Source of the DNA: Curtobacterium pusillum
GTDB taxonomy: Bacteria > Actinomycetota > Actinomycetes > Actinomycetales > Microbacteriaceae
NCBI RefSeq assembly: GCF_007673235.1
Contig: NZ_VDZH01000001.1
Location: 673,261 to 737,260, forward strand
Direction: 5' to 3'
Length of the DNA stretch: 64,000 bases
Shown here: positions 1 to 8,845 of the stretch, piece after piece
How positions within the stretch are numbered: the first letter of the stretch is position 1
Layout: the number at the start of each line of letters is the position of its first letter
Translations under genes and position numbers: made by a program
The notes under the pieces: generated by a model
Told to the model about the DNA's origin: nothing
Database searches by the model: none
What the model saw: the letters and a program-made list of their open reading frames with translations, nothing else

Positions 1-264
1 GGCGTCGGACGCGGTGACCAAGTCGAGGTCCGCGGAACCGGCGGCGGTCCCGGAGAGCCGCACCGTGCCTCCAGTCAGGTCGGCCGCTGCGGGCAGGAGC
101 CGGAGGACCGCGTGCGCCGTCGTCGACTTGCCCGAACCGGACTCGCCGACGATCGCGACGCGTTCGCCGCGGCCGACGTCGAGGGAGACGCCGTGCAGTG
201 CGGTGCGCGCGTGCCGGCCGTGGCCGTACGCGACCGTGAGGTCGCGGATGCTGAGGAGGCTCAT
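1..264 (-). CDS. ABC transporter ATP-binding protein, 3' part outside the window
   Basis: The first 88 residues of an importer ATPase are visible, starting MSLLSIRDLTVAYGHG. A Walker A motif (GESGSGKST) lies near residues 38-46. The ATG overlaps the stop of the upstream permease by four bases (ATGA), so it is the last visible gene of the importer operon. Dipeptide/oligopeptide/nickel (Dpp/Opp/Nik) ATPases power uptake with the DppB- and DppC-like permeases that precede it here. Whether it is a single or a fused double ATPase cannot be seen because the gene leaves the window. Confidence 0.93.
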   Translation of the reverse strand, partial: MSLLSIRDLTVAYGHGRHARTALHGVSLDVGRGERVAIVGESGSGKSTTAHAVLRLLPAAADLTGGTVRLSGTAAGSADLDLVTASDA

Positions 265-1151
265 CGGACGGCCCGCCGTTCGGTGTCGAGGGCCCGGGCG
301 ACGCGGTTGCCGGCGAGCACCGTGACCGCGATGACGAGACCCGGGATGGTCGTCAGCCACCACGAGGTGGCGATGTAGTCGCGGCCGGTCGAGACGAGCG
401 AGCCCCACTCCGGTGCCGGCGGCTGGGCACCGTAGCCGAGGAAGCTCAGGCTCGAGACGGCGAGGATCGCGGTGCCGAACTCGAGCGCGGCGAGGACGAG
501 CACGGGGCCGGCCGCGTTCGGCAGCACGTGCACCAGCAGCACCCGCCACCAGCGGTTCCCGTTCGCGGTGGCCGCCTCGACGTACTGGGCGGTGCGGACG
601 CGGACGACCTCGGAGCGCATGATCCGGGCGATGGTGGCGATGCTCGCGACGCCGACCGCCACCGCGACGTTCACGGTGCCGAACCCCAGGACGGTGACGA
701 TCGTCAACGACAGCAGCAGGCTCGGGATGGCGAGCAGGACGTCCGCGACGCGCATGAGCACCGTGTCGACCACCCCGCCGACGAACCCGGCGAGGAGCCC
801 GAACACCGAGCCGCCGACGAGCCCGATGAGGATCGCGAGGATCGCCGCCTGCAGGGTGAGCGCGGTGCCGTGCACGACCCTGGCGTAGAGGTCGCGGCCG
901 AGCTGGTCGGTGCCGAACCAGTGCGCGGCGTCCGGCGCGGTGAGCTTCACGGCCGGGTCCGCGGCGAGCGGGTCGTGGTGGGTCAGGGCTCCGGGGAGCA
1001 GCGCGGCGAGGACGACGAGCGCGAGCCAGAGGACCGCCACGGTGAGCGTCGGCCGGGCGACGAGGCCCCGGAGTGCGGTCGCGCCGCCGGGGACGCGGTC
1101 GGTGACGAGCGACGCTGGACGGCCGATCGCGAGCTGCGTGGTCTCGGTCAT
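261..1151 (-). CDS. ABC transporter permease, DppC/OppC type
   Basis: About 296 residues with an N-terminal membrane segment (ALRGLVARPTLTVAVLWLALVVLAALLPG), a periplasmic stretch with HWFGTDQLGRDLYARVVHG typical of DppC, and several later membrane helices. The EAA-type loop is near EAATANGNRWWRVLLVHVLPN. I chose the ATG at 1151 because it overlaps the upstream stop (ATGA); longer readings run into unlike, shadow-type sequence. It pairs with the DppB-like permease just upstream. Substrate unknown; the LLM monooxygenase neighbours suggest an organosulfur, chelate or similar small molecule rather than peptides (inference). Confidence 0.93.
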   Translation of the reverse strand: MTETTQLAIGRPASLVTDRVPGGATALRGLVARPTLTVAVLWLALVVLAALLPGALTHHDPLAADPAVKLTAPDAAHWFGTDQLGRDLYARVVHGTALTLQAAILAILIGLVGGSVFGLLAGFVGGVVDTVLMRVADVLLAIPSLLLSLTIVTVLGFGTVNVAVAVGVASIATIARIMRSEVVRVRTAQYVEAATANGNRWWRVLLVHVLPNAAGPVLVLAALEFGTAILAVSSLSFLGYGAQPPAPEWGSLVSTGRDYIATSWWLTTIPGLVIAVTVLAGNRVARALDTERRAVR

Positions 1152-2164
1152 GCGGGGACCGCCTTCGGTTCGGTGGCGTCGGACGGGGTGGCACCCGGCG
1201 TCGCGCCGTCCTGCTCCCGCAGCTTCCGGCGGCTCCCCGCCAGGACGACCCGCGGGTCGAGGAGCGGGTACACGAGGTCGACGACGAGGTTCGCGACGAC
1301 GAAGATCGCCGCGGCGACGAGCACGATGCCCTGCACGACGGGGATGTCCTGCCCCTGCACGGCGGTCGCGGTGACCCGGCCGAGGCCCGGGCGGGAGAAC
1401 ACCGTCTCGGTGACGACGGTGCCGGAGAACAGCTGTCCGACGATGAGGCCGGTCACGGTGAGTGCCGGCAGCGCGGCGTTCTTCAGCGCGTGCCGGAGCT
1501 GCACCCGCCACCGTCCGGCGCCCTTGGCGTACGCGGTGTCGACGTACGGCTCACGCAGCGTCGCGACCAGGGACTTCGACAGCAGCTGGGCGATCGTCGC
1601 ACCGGTGGGCAGCGCCAGGGTGATCGCCGGCAGGACGACCGACGACGGTCCCTCGCCGCCGAACGCCGGGAACAGGTGCAGGCCGAACGAGAACCACTGC
1701 ACGAGCAGCAGGGCGAACCAGAAGCCGGGCACGGCGACGCCGATCGGGGGCAGCTGGAGCAGGAACTGGCCGAGGGCACGGTTCCGGGTCCACGTCGCCA
1801 GCACGGCGACGCCACCGCCGAACACGATCGCGAGCAGCAGGCCGACGACGGCGATCTGCGCGGTCGGCCCGACGGCCTCGCCGATGACCTCGGTGACGGG
1901 TCGTCCGACGCCGATCGAGCGACCGAGGTCGCCGGTCAGCAGTGAACCGAGGTGTTGGAAGTACTGCACGAGCACGGGCTGGTCCAGTCCGTACTGGTGT
2001 CGGAGGGCGTCGAGCTGCGCCTGCGTCACGTCGGTGGCGTCCGGACCGAGCATGATCCGGGCGGGGTCGCTCGGCAGGACGTACAGGACGAAGAACGAGA
2101 TCGTCCACGCCGCCCAGAGCACGAGCACCGCCTGCCCGATGCGCGAGAGCACGTACCGGGTCAC
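1148..2164 (-). CDS. ABC transporter permease, DppB/OppB type
   Basis: About 338 residues. The N-terminus VTRYVLSRIGQAVLVLWAAWTISFF with a following LPSDPARIMLGPDA stretch is the standard DppB/NikB opening; the EAA-type loop lies near DTAYAKGAGRWRVQLRHALKN. The GTG at 2164 gives exactly this canonical N-terminus. It overlaps the next permease by four bases and follows the LLM gene after about 40 bases, so importer and monooxygenase are probably co-transcribed. The pair forms the translocation pore of the importer. Confidence 0.93.
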   Translation of the reverse strand: MTRYVLSRIGQAVLVLWAAWTISFFVLYVLPSDPARIMLGPDATDVTQAQLDALRHQYGLDQPVLVQYFQHLGSLLTGDLGRSIGVGRPVTEVIGEAVGPTAQIAVVGLLLAIVFGGGVAVLATWTRNRALGQFLLQLPPIGVAVPGFWFALLLVQWFSFGLHLFPAFGGEGPSSVVLPAITLALPTGATIAQLLSKSLVATLREPYVDTAYAKGAGRWRVQLRHALKNAALPALTVTGLIVGQLFSGTVVTETVFSRPGLGRVTATAVQGQDIPVVQGIVLVAAAIFVVANLVVDLVYPLLDPRVVLAGSRRKLREQDGATPGATPSDATEPKAVPA

Positions 2165-2204
2165 GCCGCCACCACCGTCCGTGCGGGCGTCCAGCCGAGC
2201 GCCG

Positions 2205-3584
2205 TCACGCGAGGACCCCCCGGCTGTCCCGGATGTTCCCCGGCAGGCCGAGCGTCTCGCGGAGCGTCGCGCCCTCGGTGTAGGACTCCCGGTACACGCC
2301 GCGCTCCTGCAACAGCGGGACGACCGTGTCGACGAACTCGTCGAGGCCGTACGGGTTGGTGTGCGGGACGACGACGAAGCCGTCGGTCGCGCGCTCCTGG
2401 ACGTACCGGTCGATCTCGGCGGCGATGTGCGACGGCGTCCCGACGAACCCGCCGCGCGTCGACACGCGGATGACCAGGTCACGGATCGACAGCTTCTCCG
2501 CAGCAGCGAGGTCACGCCAGGACTGCACGAGCGCGGGGACGTCGCGGGTGTGCCGGGCGCGGCCGCGGGTGATCGCGACGCCGTCGAGGTCCGGCTCGAC
2601 GTCGGGCAGCGGGCCGTCCACGTCGTACCCGGACAGGTCGCGGTTCCACACCTGTTCGAGGAACGCGATCGCCGTGGCCGGGCTGACCTGGGCGCGCTGG
2701 ATCGCCCGGGCCCGCTCGGCGGCGTCCGCGGGCGTGTCACCGAGGACGAAGGTCGACGCCGGCAGGATGTGCAGCTCGTCCTTCGAGCGGCCGACGCGCT
2801 CGAGTCGCGCCGTGATGTCGTCGTAGTAGGACTTCGCGTCGTCGAACTCGGTGTGCAGCGAGAAGATCACCTCGGCGTGCGCCGCGGCGAGGTCACGCCC
2901 CTCGTCGGAGTCGCCGGCCTGCACGACCACCGGGTGCCCCTGCGGGCTCCGCGGCACCGGGAACGTCCCGGTGACGTCGAACTGGGGGCCGTGGTGGTCG
3001 ACGTCGCGGATGCGGGAGCGGTCGGCGAAGGGGCCACGCGCGAGCCCGGCGGCGGCCGGGTCCGCCACCACGGCGTCGGACTCCCACGAGTCCCAGAGCT
3101 CACGGGACAGCTCGATGAACTCCGCCGCCCGCGTGTACCGGTCGGCGTGGTCGAGGAATCCGCCGCGACGGAAGTTCGCGCCGTGGAACGCGTCCGAGCT
3201 GGTCACGACGTTCCAGCCGGCGCGTCCGTCGGTGAGGTGGTCGAGCGTCGCGAGCTGCTTCGCGAGTTCGAGCGGCTCGTTGAACGTGGTCTGCAGCGTG
3301 CCGACGAGCCCGATGTGGTCGGTGACCCCGGCGAGGGCGGCGAGGATCGCGAGCGTGTTCGGGCGCCCGACGACGTCGAGGTCGTGGATGCGGCCCTTCT
3401 GCTCGCGGAGCCGCAGGCCCTCGGCGAGGAACAGGTAGTCGAACAGCCCGCGCTCAGCGTTCCGGGCGAAGTGCTCGAACGACGAGAACGCGATCTGGCT
3501 CTCGGCCCGGTCGTCGCTCCAGATCGTGGTGTTGTTGACTCCAGGGAAGTGGGCGGCGAGGTGGACCTGACGCTTGGCGCTCAT
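2205..3584 (-). CDS. LLM class flavin-dependent monooxygenase, NtaA/SnaA/DszA type (pair 3, canonical member)
   Basis: 459 residues of the luciferase-like FMN-dependent monooxygenase family. Typical features are the HFPGVNNTTIW opening, the AERGLFDYLFLAEG segment, TTFNEPLELAKQLATLDHLTDGRAGWNVVTS (flavin-binding core) and NFRRGGFLDHADRYTRAAEF. Members such as NtaA, EmoA, DszA and SnaA use FMNH2 and O2 supplied by a separate reductase to cleave C-N or C-S bonds of chelators or organosulfur compounds; the actual substrate is unknown. The ATG overlaps the stop of the divergent partner upstream (ATGA), and permease genes follow. No flavin reductase is visible in the window. Confidence 0.92.
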   Translation of the reverse strand: MSAKRQVHLAAHFPGVNNTTIWSDDRAESQIAFSSFEHFARNAERGLFDYLFLAEGLRLREQKGRIHDLDVVGRPNTLAILAALAGVTDHIGLVGTLQTTFNEPLELAKQLATLDHLTDGRAGWNVVTSSDAFHGANFRRGGFLDHADRYTRAAEFIELSRELWDSWESDAVVADPAAAGLARGPFADRSRIRDVDHHGPQFDVTGTFPVPRSPQGHPVVVQAGDSDEGRDLAAAHAEVIFSLHTEFDDAKSYYDDITARLERVGRSKDELHILPASTFVLGDTPADAAERARAIQRAQVSPATAIAFLEQVWNRDLSGYDVDGPLPDVEPDLDGVAITRGRARHTRDVPALVQSWRDLAAAEKLSIRDLVIRVSTRGGFVGTPSHIAAEIDRYVQERATDGFVVVPHTNPYGLDEFVDTVVPLLQERGVYRESYTEGATLRETLGLPGNIRDSRGVLA

Positions 3585-4783
3585 GCTGAGACCTCCACGG
3601 GTGCGGAACCGGAGACGGACGCGTACCGGCTGACCGCCGGGGCGATGCCGAGCCGCGTGCGCAGGTCGGCGGTGGGACGCGAGGCCACGTCGGCGCGGAG
3701 GCCGGCCGTGACGAGCGCGGGGACGAGCTCGCGGGCGATCGCCGTGGAGTCGAGCGGGATGCGCAGCGGGCGGAGCCTGACGCCGGCGAACCCGAGGTCC
3801 CGCAGGTCACCGATCAGCGTCACGAGCTCGGGCACGGTCATGGCCAGCACGGACGTGTCGGACCCGGACCCGACCGCGTACGGCACACCCGCGGCGGCGT
3901 CGAGCGCTGCGAGCTGATCGGCGGCCTCGGCCGCCGACGACCCGATGAGCACCGCGAGGTCGGCGAGGACCGGACGACGGACGTCAGAACCGGCCGCCTG
4001 CTCAGCGTCACGGACGAGTGCCAGCGCGTCCCGTGCCTCCAGGCCGCCGTACCCGGGCGTGACCAGCACGACGTCCGCAGCGTCGACGGCGAACGCGGCC
4101 GCGTCGGCGCGGTGCGCCAGCGAGAGGACCGGCGGTCGACCCTGCGGCGACCGCGGCACGATCGACGCGCCGTGGACCGAGACGAAGGAGCCCTCGAACT
4201 CCGCGTTGTGGATGCGGTCGCGGTCGATGAACCGGCCGGTGGTCACGTCGCGGATGATCGCGTCGTCGTCCCAGCTGTCCCAGAGTCGCGAGACGACCTC
4301 GGCGACCTCGCGCGCCTCGTCGAACAGGTCGGCGGCGGTGTCGCCGCCGGGGCGGCGCCCGAAGAGCGCGGCTTCGCGGGGCGTCGGGCTGACCTGGATC
4401 CGCCACCCGGCTCGCCCCTGCGAGACGTGGTCGAGGGTCTGGAGGCCCGTGGCGACGTGGAAGGGCTCGGTGTGCGTCACCGAGACGGTCGGCACCAGAC
4501 CGATCGCGCGGGTCGCGGGCGCGACCGCGTTCGCGAGGAGGAGCGCGTCGAGGCGACCGACGACCGTGCCCGTGTCGAGGTCACCCGCCGCGTCCACCGG
4601 ACCGGCGGTGAAGGAGTCCTCGATCGTGACGGCGTCGACGCCGAGTCGGTCCTGCTCCACGACGACGTCGCGCCAGTGCCGGAGGCTGGTGAGGCGCTGC
4701 GCCGCGGGGCCGGCGGTGCGCCAGGCGGCGGGGTGCCAGCCGGCGCCCTGCAGGGCGGTGACGAGGGTGATGCGGTCGGGCAT
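3581..4783 (-). CDS. Divergent LLM-fold protein (pair 3, partner member)
   Basis: About 400 residues. The luciferase-like fold is recognisable from QTLDHVSQGRAGWRIQVS, RLWDSWDDDAIIRD and PRSPQGRPPVLSLAHRADA, but the core is less conserved than in its downstream neighbour. It starts MPDRITLVTALQGAGWHPAAWR; this HPAAWR motif recurs in the pair 1 partner at 11815. The ATG at 4783 follows a purine-rich GGAAG stretch. It is translationally coupled to the canonical LLM gene (ATGA overlap). A role as beta-like subunit of a heterodimer, as in LuxAB, is inference; it could also be a separate monooxygenase. Confidence 0.88.
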   Translation of the reverse strand: MPDRITLVTALQGAGWHPAAWRTAGPAAQRLTSLRHWRDVVVEQDRLGVDAVTIEDSFTAGPVDAAGDLDTGTVVGRLDALLLANAVAPATRAIGLVPTVSVTHTEPFHVATGLQTLDHVSQGRAGWRIQVSPTPREAALFGRRPGGDTAADLFDEAREVAEVVSRLWDSWDDDAIIRDVTTGRFIDRDRIHNAEFEGSFVSVHGASIVPRSPQGRPPVLSLAHRADAAAFAVDAADVVLVTPGYGGLEARDALALVRDAEQAAGSDVRRPVLADLAVLIGSSAAEAADQLAALDAAAGVPYAVGSGSDTSVLAMTVPELVTLIGDLRDLGFAGVRLRPLRIPLDSTAIARELVPALVTAGLRADVASRPTADLRTRLGIAPAVSRYASVSGSAPVEVSA

Positions 4784-4814
4784 GGGGTGCGCTTCCGTCG
4801 GGTGTGGTCGGTGG

Positions 4815-5174
4815 TCAGTGCTCGTGCGGGGCGGGAGTCGTGGCGTCGGCGCCGAACTTGAAGCCGAGGCGGCCGTGGGCGAACCCACCGCCGGCGCGGA
4901 TGGCCGTGGCGACCCAGGCGGCCTCGGCGAGTTCGGCCTCGTTCGCGCCGGCCTTCACCGCGCGCTGGCTGTGGCCGTCGATGCAGTAGACGCACTGCGT
5001 GGTGATGCCGACCGCCAGCGCGATGAGCTCCCGGTACTTCAGCGGGATCTCGCGGCCCTCGGGCTGGAACACCGACTCGTCGAACTGCACGAACGCCTTG
5101 AGGATGTCCGGGGTCTGCTGCTTGTAGACCTTCGTGAAGGTCTTGTCGTGCTCGCGGTCGAGGTAGTCGGTCAT
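4815..5174 (-). CDS. AhpD/carboxymuconolactone decarboxylase-family protein
   Basis: 119 residues with the helical AhpD-like core and the redox motif CVYCIDGH near residues 61-68 (Cys-x-x-Cys followed by His), as in alkylhydroperoxidase AhpD. The family reduces peroxides or acts as small redox carriers; a supporting role for the neighbouring oxygen-using flavoenzymes is plausible. It is flanked by LLM genes on the same strand but has its own leaderless promoter (TAGCGT seven bases before the ATG) and sits behind a strong hairpin, so it may start a separate transcript that includes pair 3 and the importer. Confidence 0.9.
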   Translation of the reverse strand: MTDYLDREHDKTFTKVYKQQTPDILKAFVQFDESVFQPEGREIPLKYRELIALAVGITTQCVYCIDGHSQRAVKAGANEAELAEAAWVATAIRAGGGFAHGRLGFKFGADATTPAPHEH

Positions 5175-5181
5175 GGTGGCG

Positions 5182-5187
5182 ACGCTA
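5182..5187 (-). promoter_or_regulatory. -10 box (TAGCGT) of the AhpD-like gene, leaderless type
   Basis: TAGCGT on the minus strand ends seven bases before the ATG at 5174, so transcription is predicted to start at or next to the A of the start codon. No Shine-Dalgarno sequence lies between. Confidence 0.6.
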
Positions 5188-5241
5188 TGACCGACCGGGC
5201 CCGGGGACGACGGGTGTTGCGGAGCGTGACCGGGCGTTGCT

Positions 5242-5278
5242 CCGTGTGACGCGGCACCGTCGCCGCGGCGTCACACGG
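5242..5278 (-). terminator. Hairpin after LLM pair 2
   Basis: An 11-bp perfect stem (CCGTGTGACGC with GCGTCACACGG) and a 15-base loop lie 72 bases after the stop of the pair 2 LLM gene and before the promoter of the AhpD-like gene. It lacks a T-run, as is usual for this kind of genome; terminator role is inferred from position. Confidence 0.55.
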
Positions 5279-5349
5279 CGTCACGGGCGCGCGGGGCGCG
5301 CGCGGACCCCCGCACGCTGCGGACCGGGCCGAGCACCGTGCGAGGTTGC

Positions 5350-6618
5350 CTACAACCCGCGCGCCCGCGCGCCGAGCCGCCCGCGCAACGTGACGTCCTC
5401 GTACGCGCGGTGGAACACCCCGCGACGCTGCAGGATCGGCACGAGTTCGTCGACCACGGTCTCGAGGCCGCGCGGGAACTCGTCGATCATCAGGTTGAAC
5501 CCGTCGGCGGCCCCGGTCCGGTACCACTCCTCGATGGTGTCGGCGGCCTGCTCCGGCGTGCCGACGACGATCCGGGCGCCGTACCCGCCGAAGCCGCGCA
5601 GGACCTCTCGCAGGGAGGTGTTGTGGGAGCGGACCCAGCGGACGACGGTCTCGTGGTACCCGAGCGAGGGGCCGTACGTCACGGGGTCGACCTCGCGGTC
5701 CAGGATCGCCGCGGGGATCGGCGCCTCGGGGTCGAGGTCGGTGAGGTCGGCGTCGAGGTGCGTCCCGAGCGCCCGGAGCGAGTACCCGTCCGGGGCGAGG
5801 GCCTCGAGCTCGTCGAACCGCCGCTGCGCCTCGGCCTCGGTGCTCCCGAGCACGAGCGACAGACCGGGGACGATCGCAACATCCGCCGCGCGCCGACCGT
5901 AGGTCTCGGCCGCCTGCTTCACGGCACGGTAGTGCTCCCGCGCGGGCTCGGGCGTCAGCTCGACGGCGAACACGCCCTCGGCGACCCGGGCAGCGAGGTC
6001 CCGCCCGTGCGGCGAGCCCCCGGCCTGGAACACCACCGGGTGCCCCTGCGCCGACGGCGGGACGCTGATCGCCCCCGCGAACTCCGTGAACTCGCCGTGG
6101 TGGTCGACGGGGACCCCGGTGGCGGCGGACCGCCAGAGCGCCTGGACGAGGTCGACGACCTCCCCGGCGCGGGCGTACCGCTCCGGTCGCTCCGGGTTCG
6201 TCGCGACGCCGAAGTTCGCGGACACCGACCGGTCGTACGTCGTCACCGCGTTCCAGGCCACGCGGCCGCCGGAGACCGTGTCGAGCGACAGCAGCCGCTC
6301 GGCGAGGTCCACCGGGTCGTTGTAGGTGGTCGAAGCCGTCCCGACGAGCCCGAGGTGGGTCGTCGCGTCGGCGATCGCCCCGAGCGCCACGAACGGTTCG
6401 AGCAGCCCGTACGCGCGCACGTTCGGGTCGCCGAGCGCGGGGTGGTCGGCGAAGAACACCATGTCGAGCAGCCCGCGTTCCGCGATCCTGCCCAGGTCGC
6501 CCCAGAACTCGGCGGTGAGCAGGTCGGTCGGCTCGACGTCCTGGGTCCGCCAGGCCGCCGGCCGCTGGCCGAAGCCCTGCAGGTTGACCCCGAGGACGAG
6601 CCCGGCGTCGGCGCTCAT
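5350..6618 (-). CDS. LLM class flavin-dependent monooxygenase (pair 2, canonical member)
   Basis: 422 residues of the NtaA/SnaA/DszA family. The start MSADAGLVLGVNLQGFGQRPAAWR is followed by AERGLLDMVFFADH, TTYNDPVDLAERLLSLDTVSGGRVAWNAVTTY and NFGVATNPERPERYARAGE, the usual FMN-site signatures. ATG at 6618 overlaps the upstream partner by four bases. It probably oxidises a small imported substrate with FMNH2 and O2; specificity unknown. It is the second of three such pairs in 12 kb and is closed off downstream by a hairpin. Confidence 0.92.
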   Translation of the reverse strand: MSADAGLVLGVNLQGFGQRPAAWRTQDVEPTDLLTAEFWGDLGRIAERGLLDMVFFADHPALGDPNVRAYGLLEPFVALGAIADATTHLGLVGTASTTYNDPVDLAERLLSLDTVSGGRVAWNAVTTYDRSVSANFGVATNPERPERYARAGEVVDLVQALWRSAATGVPVDHHGEFTEFAGAISVPPSAQGHPVVFQAGGSPHGRDLAARVAEGVFAVELTPEPAREHYRAVKQAAETYGRRAADVAIVPGLSLVLGSTEAEAQRRFDELEALAPDGYSLRALGTHLDADLTDLDPEAPIPAAILDREVDPVTYGPSLGYHETVVRWVRSHNTSLREVLRGFGGYGARIVVGTPEQAADTIEEWYRTGAADGFNLMIDEFPRGLETVVDELVPILQRRGVFHRAYEDVTLRGRLGARARGL

Positions 6619-7400
6619 GCGCCGACCGTCGCGGGGACGGGCAGGCCGAGCAGGTCGCGGAGCGTCCGTCGGTCGGTCGCCGTGTCGGTCGTCGGACTGG
6701 AGGCGCGGCTCGACTCCGACACGTCGGCCGCGGCCGGCAACGGAACGAGCGGGTGCGCGACGCCGGTGCCGTCGCGGTGGGCACCGAGCACCAGGTCGGC
6801 GCCCTCGTACGCGACGTCGTGCCAGACCGCGAGGACGGGTTCGCCCTGCCGGCTCGACGGCGTCGTCAGCGGCCCGCGGACCCGGTAGCCGCCCGGTCCG
6901 CCGTCGTGGTCGAGCGGGCGGATCCGGGTGGTGTCGGCGAACCGGCCCGCCTCGCGGTCGCCGACGATGCTGTCGAGGGGCCACGTGCGCCAGAGGCCGC
7001 GCACGACCTCGGCGAACTCGGCCGCGTCGTGCTGCTCCCCCGTCGCCGGAAGCCCGTGGTCCCGCGCGCCGACGACGAGTCCGACTCGGGCGTCGAGCAC
7101 GTGGTCGAGGGACAGCACCCGGCGGGCGACGTTGTAGGGGTGCTCCCGGGTGGGTGCCGCCGCGACGAGCAGCCCGTGCGTGGGCAGCGCACGGCCGAGG
7201 GCGAGCGCCGCCGTCGTCGGGTCGAGTCGGTGACCACGACCGCGTTCGAGGTCGAAGCGGTCGGTGCCGATCGCGACGGCCACGGCACCGGAGGCCCGGA
7301 TCCGGTCGGCGAGCCGGGCGATCCCGCCGGGTCGGGCGACAGCCGCTGCAAGGTCGGCGTCCGGCACGGTGACGATCGTCGGTGCGGGTGTCTCGGTCAC
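6615..7400 (-). CDS. Short divergent LLM-like protein (pair 2, partner member)
   Basis: Only 261 residues, against about 370-460 for the other LLM proteins here. The segments RVLSLDHVLDARVGLVVGARD, VRGLWRTWPLDSIVGDREAGRF and TTPSSRQGEPVLAVWHDVAYEGADLVL align with the middle of the family. The stretch between the substrate loop and the C-terminal RRTLRDLLGLPVPA motif is largely missing, so one side of the barrel is probably lost. GTG start at 7400 with GGAGGG six bases upstream. The coupled overlap with the canonical gene suggests it survives as a subunit or regulatory partner rather than an enzyme; that is inference. Confidence 0.8.
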   Translation of the reverse strand: MTETPAPTIVTVPDADLAAAVARPGGIARLADRIRASGAVAVAIGTDRFDLERGRGHRLDPTTAALALGRALPTHGLLVAAAPTREHPYNVARRVLSLDHVLDARVGLVVGARDHGLPATGEQHDAAEFAEVVRGLWRTWPLDSIVGDREAGRFADTTRIRPLDHDGGPGGYRVRGPLTTPSSRQGEPVLAVWHDVAYEGADLVLGAHRDGTGVAHPLVPLPAAADVSESSRASSPTTDTATDRRTLRDLLGLPVPATVGA

Positions 7401-7540
7401 GGTGGTCCCTCCGTACGCGTGCAGAGCGGCCCGCCACCCCGCCTCCCCTGCGTCCGTGGCGGGCCGTTGCCGACGACCGTACGGGGCGGAGCGGGCCCGC
7501 CGGGTGCAGGTGTCGTCGGGTTGCGCCTCGTGACGGCGGG

Positions 7541-8764
7541 TTACGCCCGGTCGAGCGGACTGGCGCCGTTCACGAGCAGGTCGCCGACGATGCGCCGCTT
7601 GTGCACGCGCGGGTTGTGGGACGCCAGGGTCCGGGCGTTCCGCCAGTGCCGGTCGAGGCCCAGGGAGCGGAAGGTGCCGCTCGACCCGAGGGCGTCGAAC
7701 ACGAGCGTGGTCGCGTCGAGCACGGCGTCGGTGACGACCGTCTGCGCCTGGGCGACCGCGATCCAGCTCCGCTCGAGGGCGGCGCGCAGGACGGGGTCCG
7801 TCGACGGGTCCGCCCCGGTCGCCCGGAGTTCCGTGTGCCGGTCGACGGCGGCGTCCACCGGCCCGAGGCTCGCGGTGAACGCGGAGTCGGCGGCGTACAC
7901 CCGGGCAGCGACGGTGCCGATCGTGCCCAGCAGCTCGGGGTCCTGCGTCGGGACCTCGGCGGTGCCGTTGTGGTGCCCGCGGGCACGGGAGCGCAGCGCC
8001 GCGATCCCCTCACGGAGCGACGCCCGCCCGATGCCGACGAGGATCGCGTGCATCACCGTCTGGTAGTACTGCTCCTGGTACGGGTAGCGCGTCGCGTACG
8101 GCAGCACCCGCTCGTCGGGGACACGCACGTCGGTGTACGCCACGCTCCCGCTGCCGGTGATCCGTTGCCCGAAGCCGTCCCAGTCGTCGCCGATCTGCAC
8201 GCCCGGGTCCCGGGCGTCCACCAGGGCGACGAACCGCGCTCCGGTGTCGTCGAGCGCCAGCACCGTGATCCACCTCGCGTAGACGCTGCCGGTCGAGTAG
8301 AACTTCCGGCCGGTCACGCGCCAGCCGCCGTCCGGGTCGCGGGTGATCCGGGTGGTGATGTCGACGCCTGCGGTGTTCGGGGTCTCGCTCCACCCGCCGC
8401 CGACGAACTCGCCGCCCCCGAGTCGCGCGACGATCTCCCGGTCGAACGGGCTCCCCTCGGCGTGCACCCGGTCCTCGATGAACGAGAAGTGGTTCCGCCA
8501 CACGTGCGCGAGGTTCGGGTCGACCTCGGCGATCTCGGCGATCGCGCGGAAGACGTCCGACAGGCGGGCACCGACCCCGCCCCACTCGAGCGGGGTGCGC
8601 CAGCGGGCGAACCCGGCCTCGACGAGCCACCTGAGCTGGTCGGTGGCGAGCCGTTCCTCGCGTTCCCGCTGCCGGGCGTCGACGGCGATCCGGTCGATCA
8701 CCGGTCGGAGCGGCGCGATCAGTTCCTCGTAGCGGGCGTCGGCCGGGATCTCACTCGGGCACAT
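7541..8764 (-). CDS. Acyl-CoA dehydrogenase-fold monooxygenase, DszC/SfnC-like
   Basis: 407 residues. The N-terminal helical domain (RWLVEAGFARWRTPLEWGGVGARLSDVFRAIAEIAEVDPNLAHVWRNHF), the middle beta domain (GWSETPNTAGVDITTRITRDPDGGWRVTGRKFYSTG) and the C-terminal helical domain ending in LDRHWRNARTLASHNPRVHKRRIVGD match flavin-dependent sulfur monooxygenases such as DszC and SfnC, which use reduced FMN rather than acyl-CoA. Together with DszA-type LLM enzymes next door this argues for organosulfur use. It has its own leaderless promoter (TAGCGT, six bases before the ATG) directly after the reverse transcriptase gene. Confidence 0.88.
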   Translation of the reverse strand: MCPSEIPADARYEELIAPLRPVIDRIAVDARQREREERLATDQLRWLVEAGFARWRTPLEWGGVGARLSDVFRAIAEIAEVDPNLAHVWRNHFSFIEDRVHAEGSPFDREIVARLGGGEFVGGGWSETPNTAGVDITTRITRDPDGGWRVTGRKFYSTGSVYARWITVLALDDTGARFVALVDARDPGVQIGDDWDGFGQRITGSGSVAYTDVRVPDERVLPYATRYPYQEQYYQTVMHAILVGIGRASLREGIAALRSRARGHHNGTAEVPTQDPELLGTIGTVAARVYAADSAFTASLGPVDAAVDRHTELRATGADPSTDPVLRAALERSWIAVAQAQTVVTDAVLDATTLVFDALGSSGTFRSLGLDRHWRNARTLASHNPRVHKRRIVGDLLVNGASPLDRA

Positions 8765-8770
8765 GGCGGC

Positions 8771-8776
8771 ACGCTA
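8771..8776 (-). promoter_or_regulatory. -10 box (TAGCGT) of the DszC/SfnC-like gene, leaderless type
   Basis: Minus-strand TAGCGT sits six bases before the ATG at 8764, with no ribosome binding site between. Confidence 0.6.
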
Positions 8777-8845
8777 CCGGCGGGCAGACGTCCGGCTCGT
8801 GCCCACCGCAACCCGGCGTCACACCCGCGCGCGGACGGACCGCCA

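Noticed and set aside
61..76. Sixteen-base match to one arm of the dispersed hairpin repeat
   Set aside because: It lies inside the ATPase coding sequence and encodes the common TGGTVRL segment; there is no second arm, so probably coincidence.
528..3917. A 1129-codon open frame on the plus strand
   Set aside because: It runs antisense through permease and LLM genes, has shadow-type composition (Arg, Asp, Gly, Ala repeats) and no ribosome site; a by-product of GC bias.
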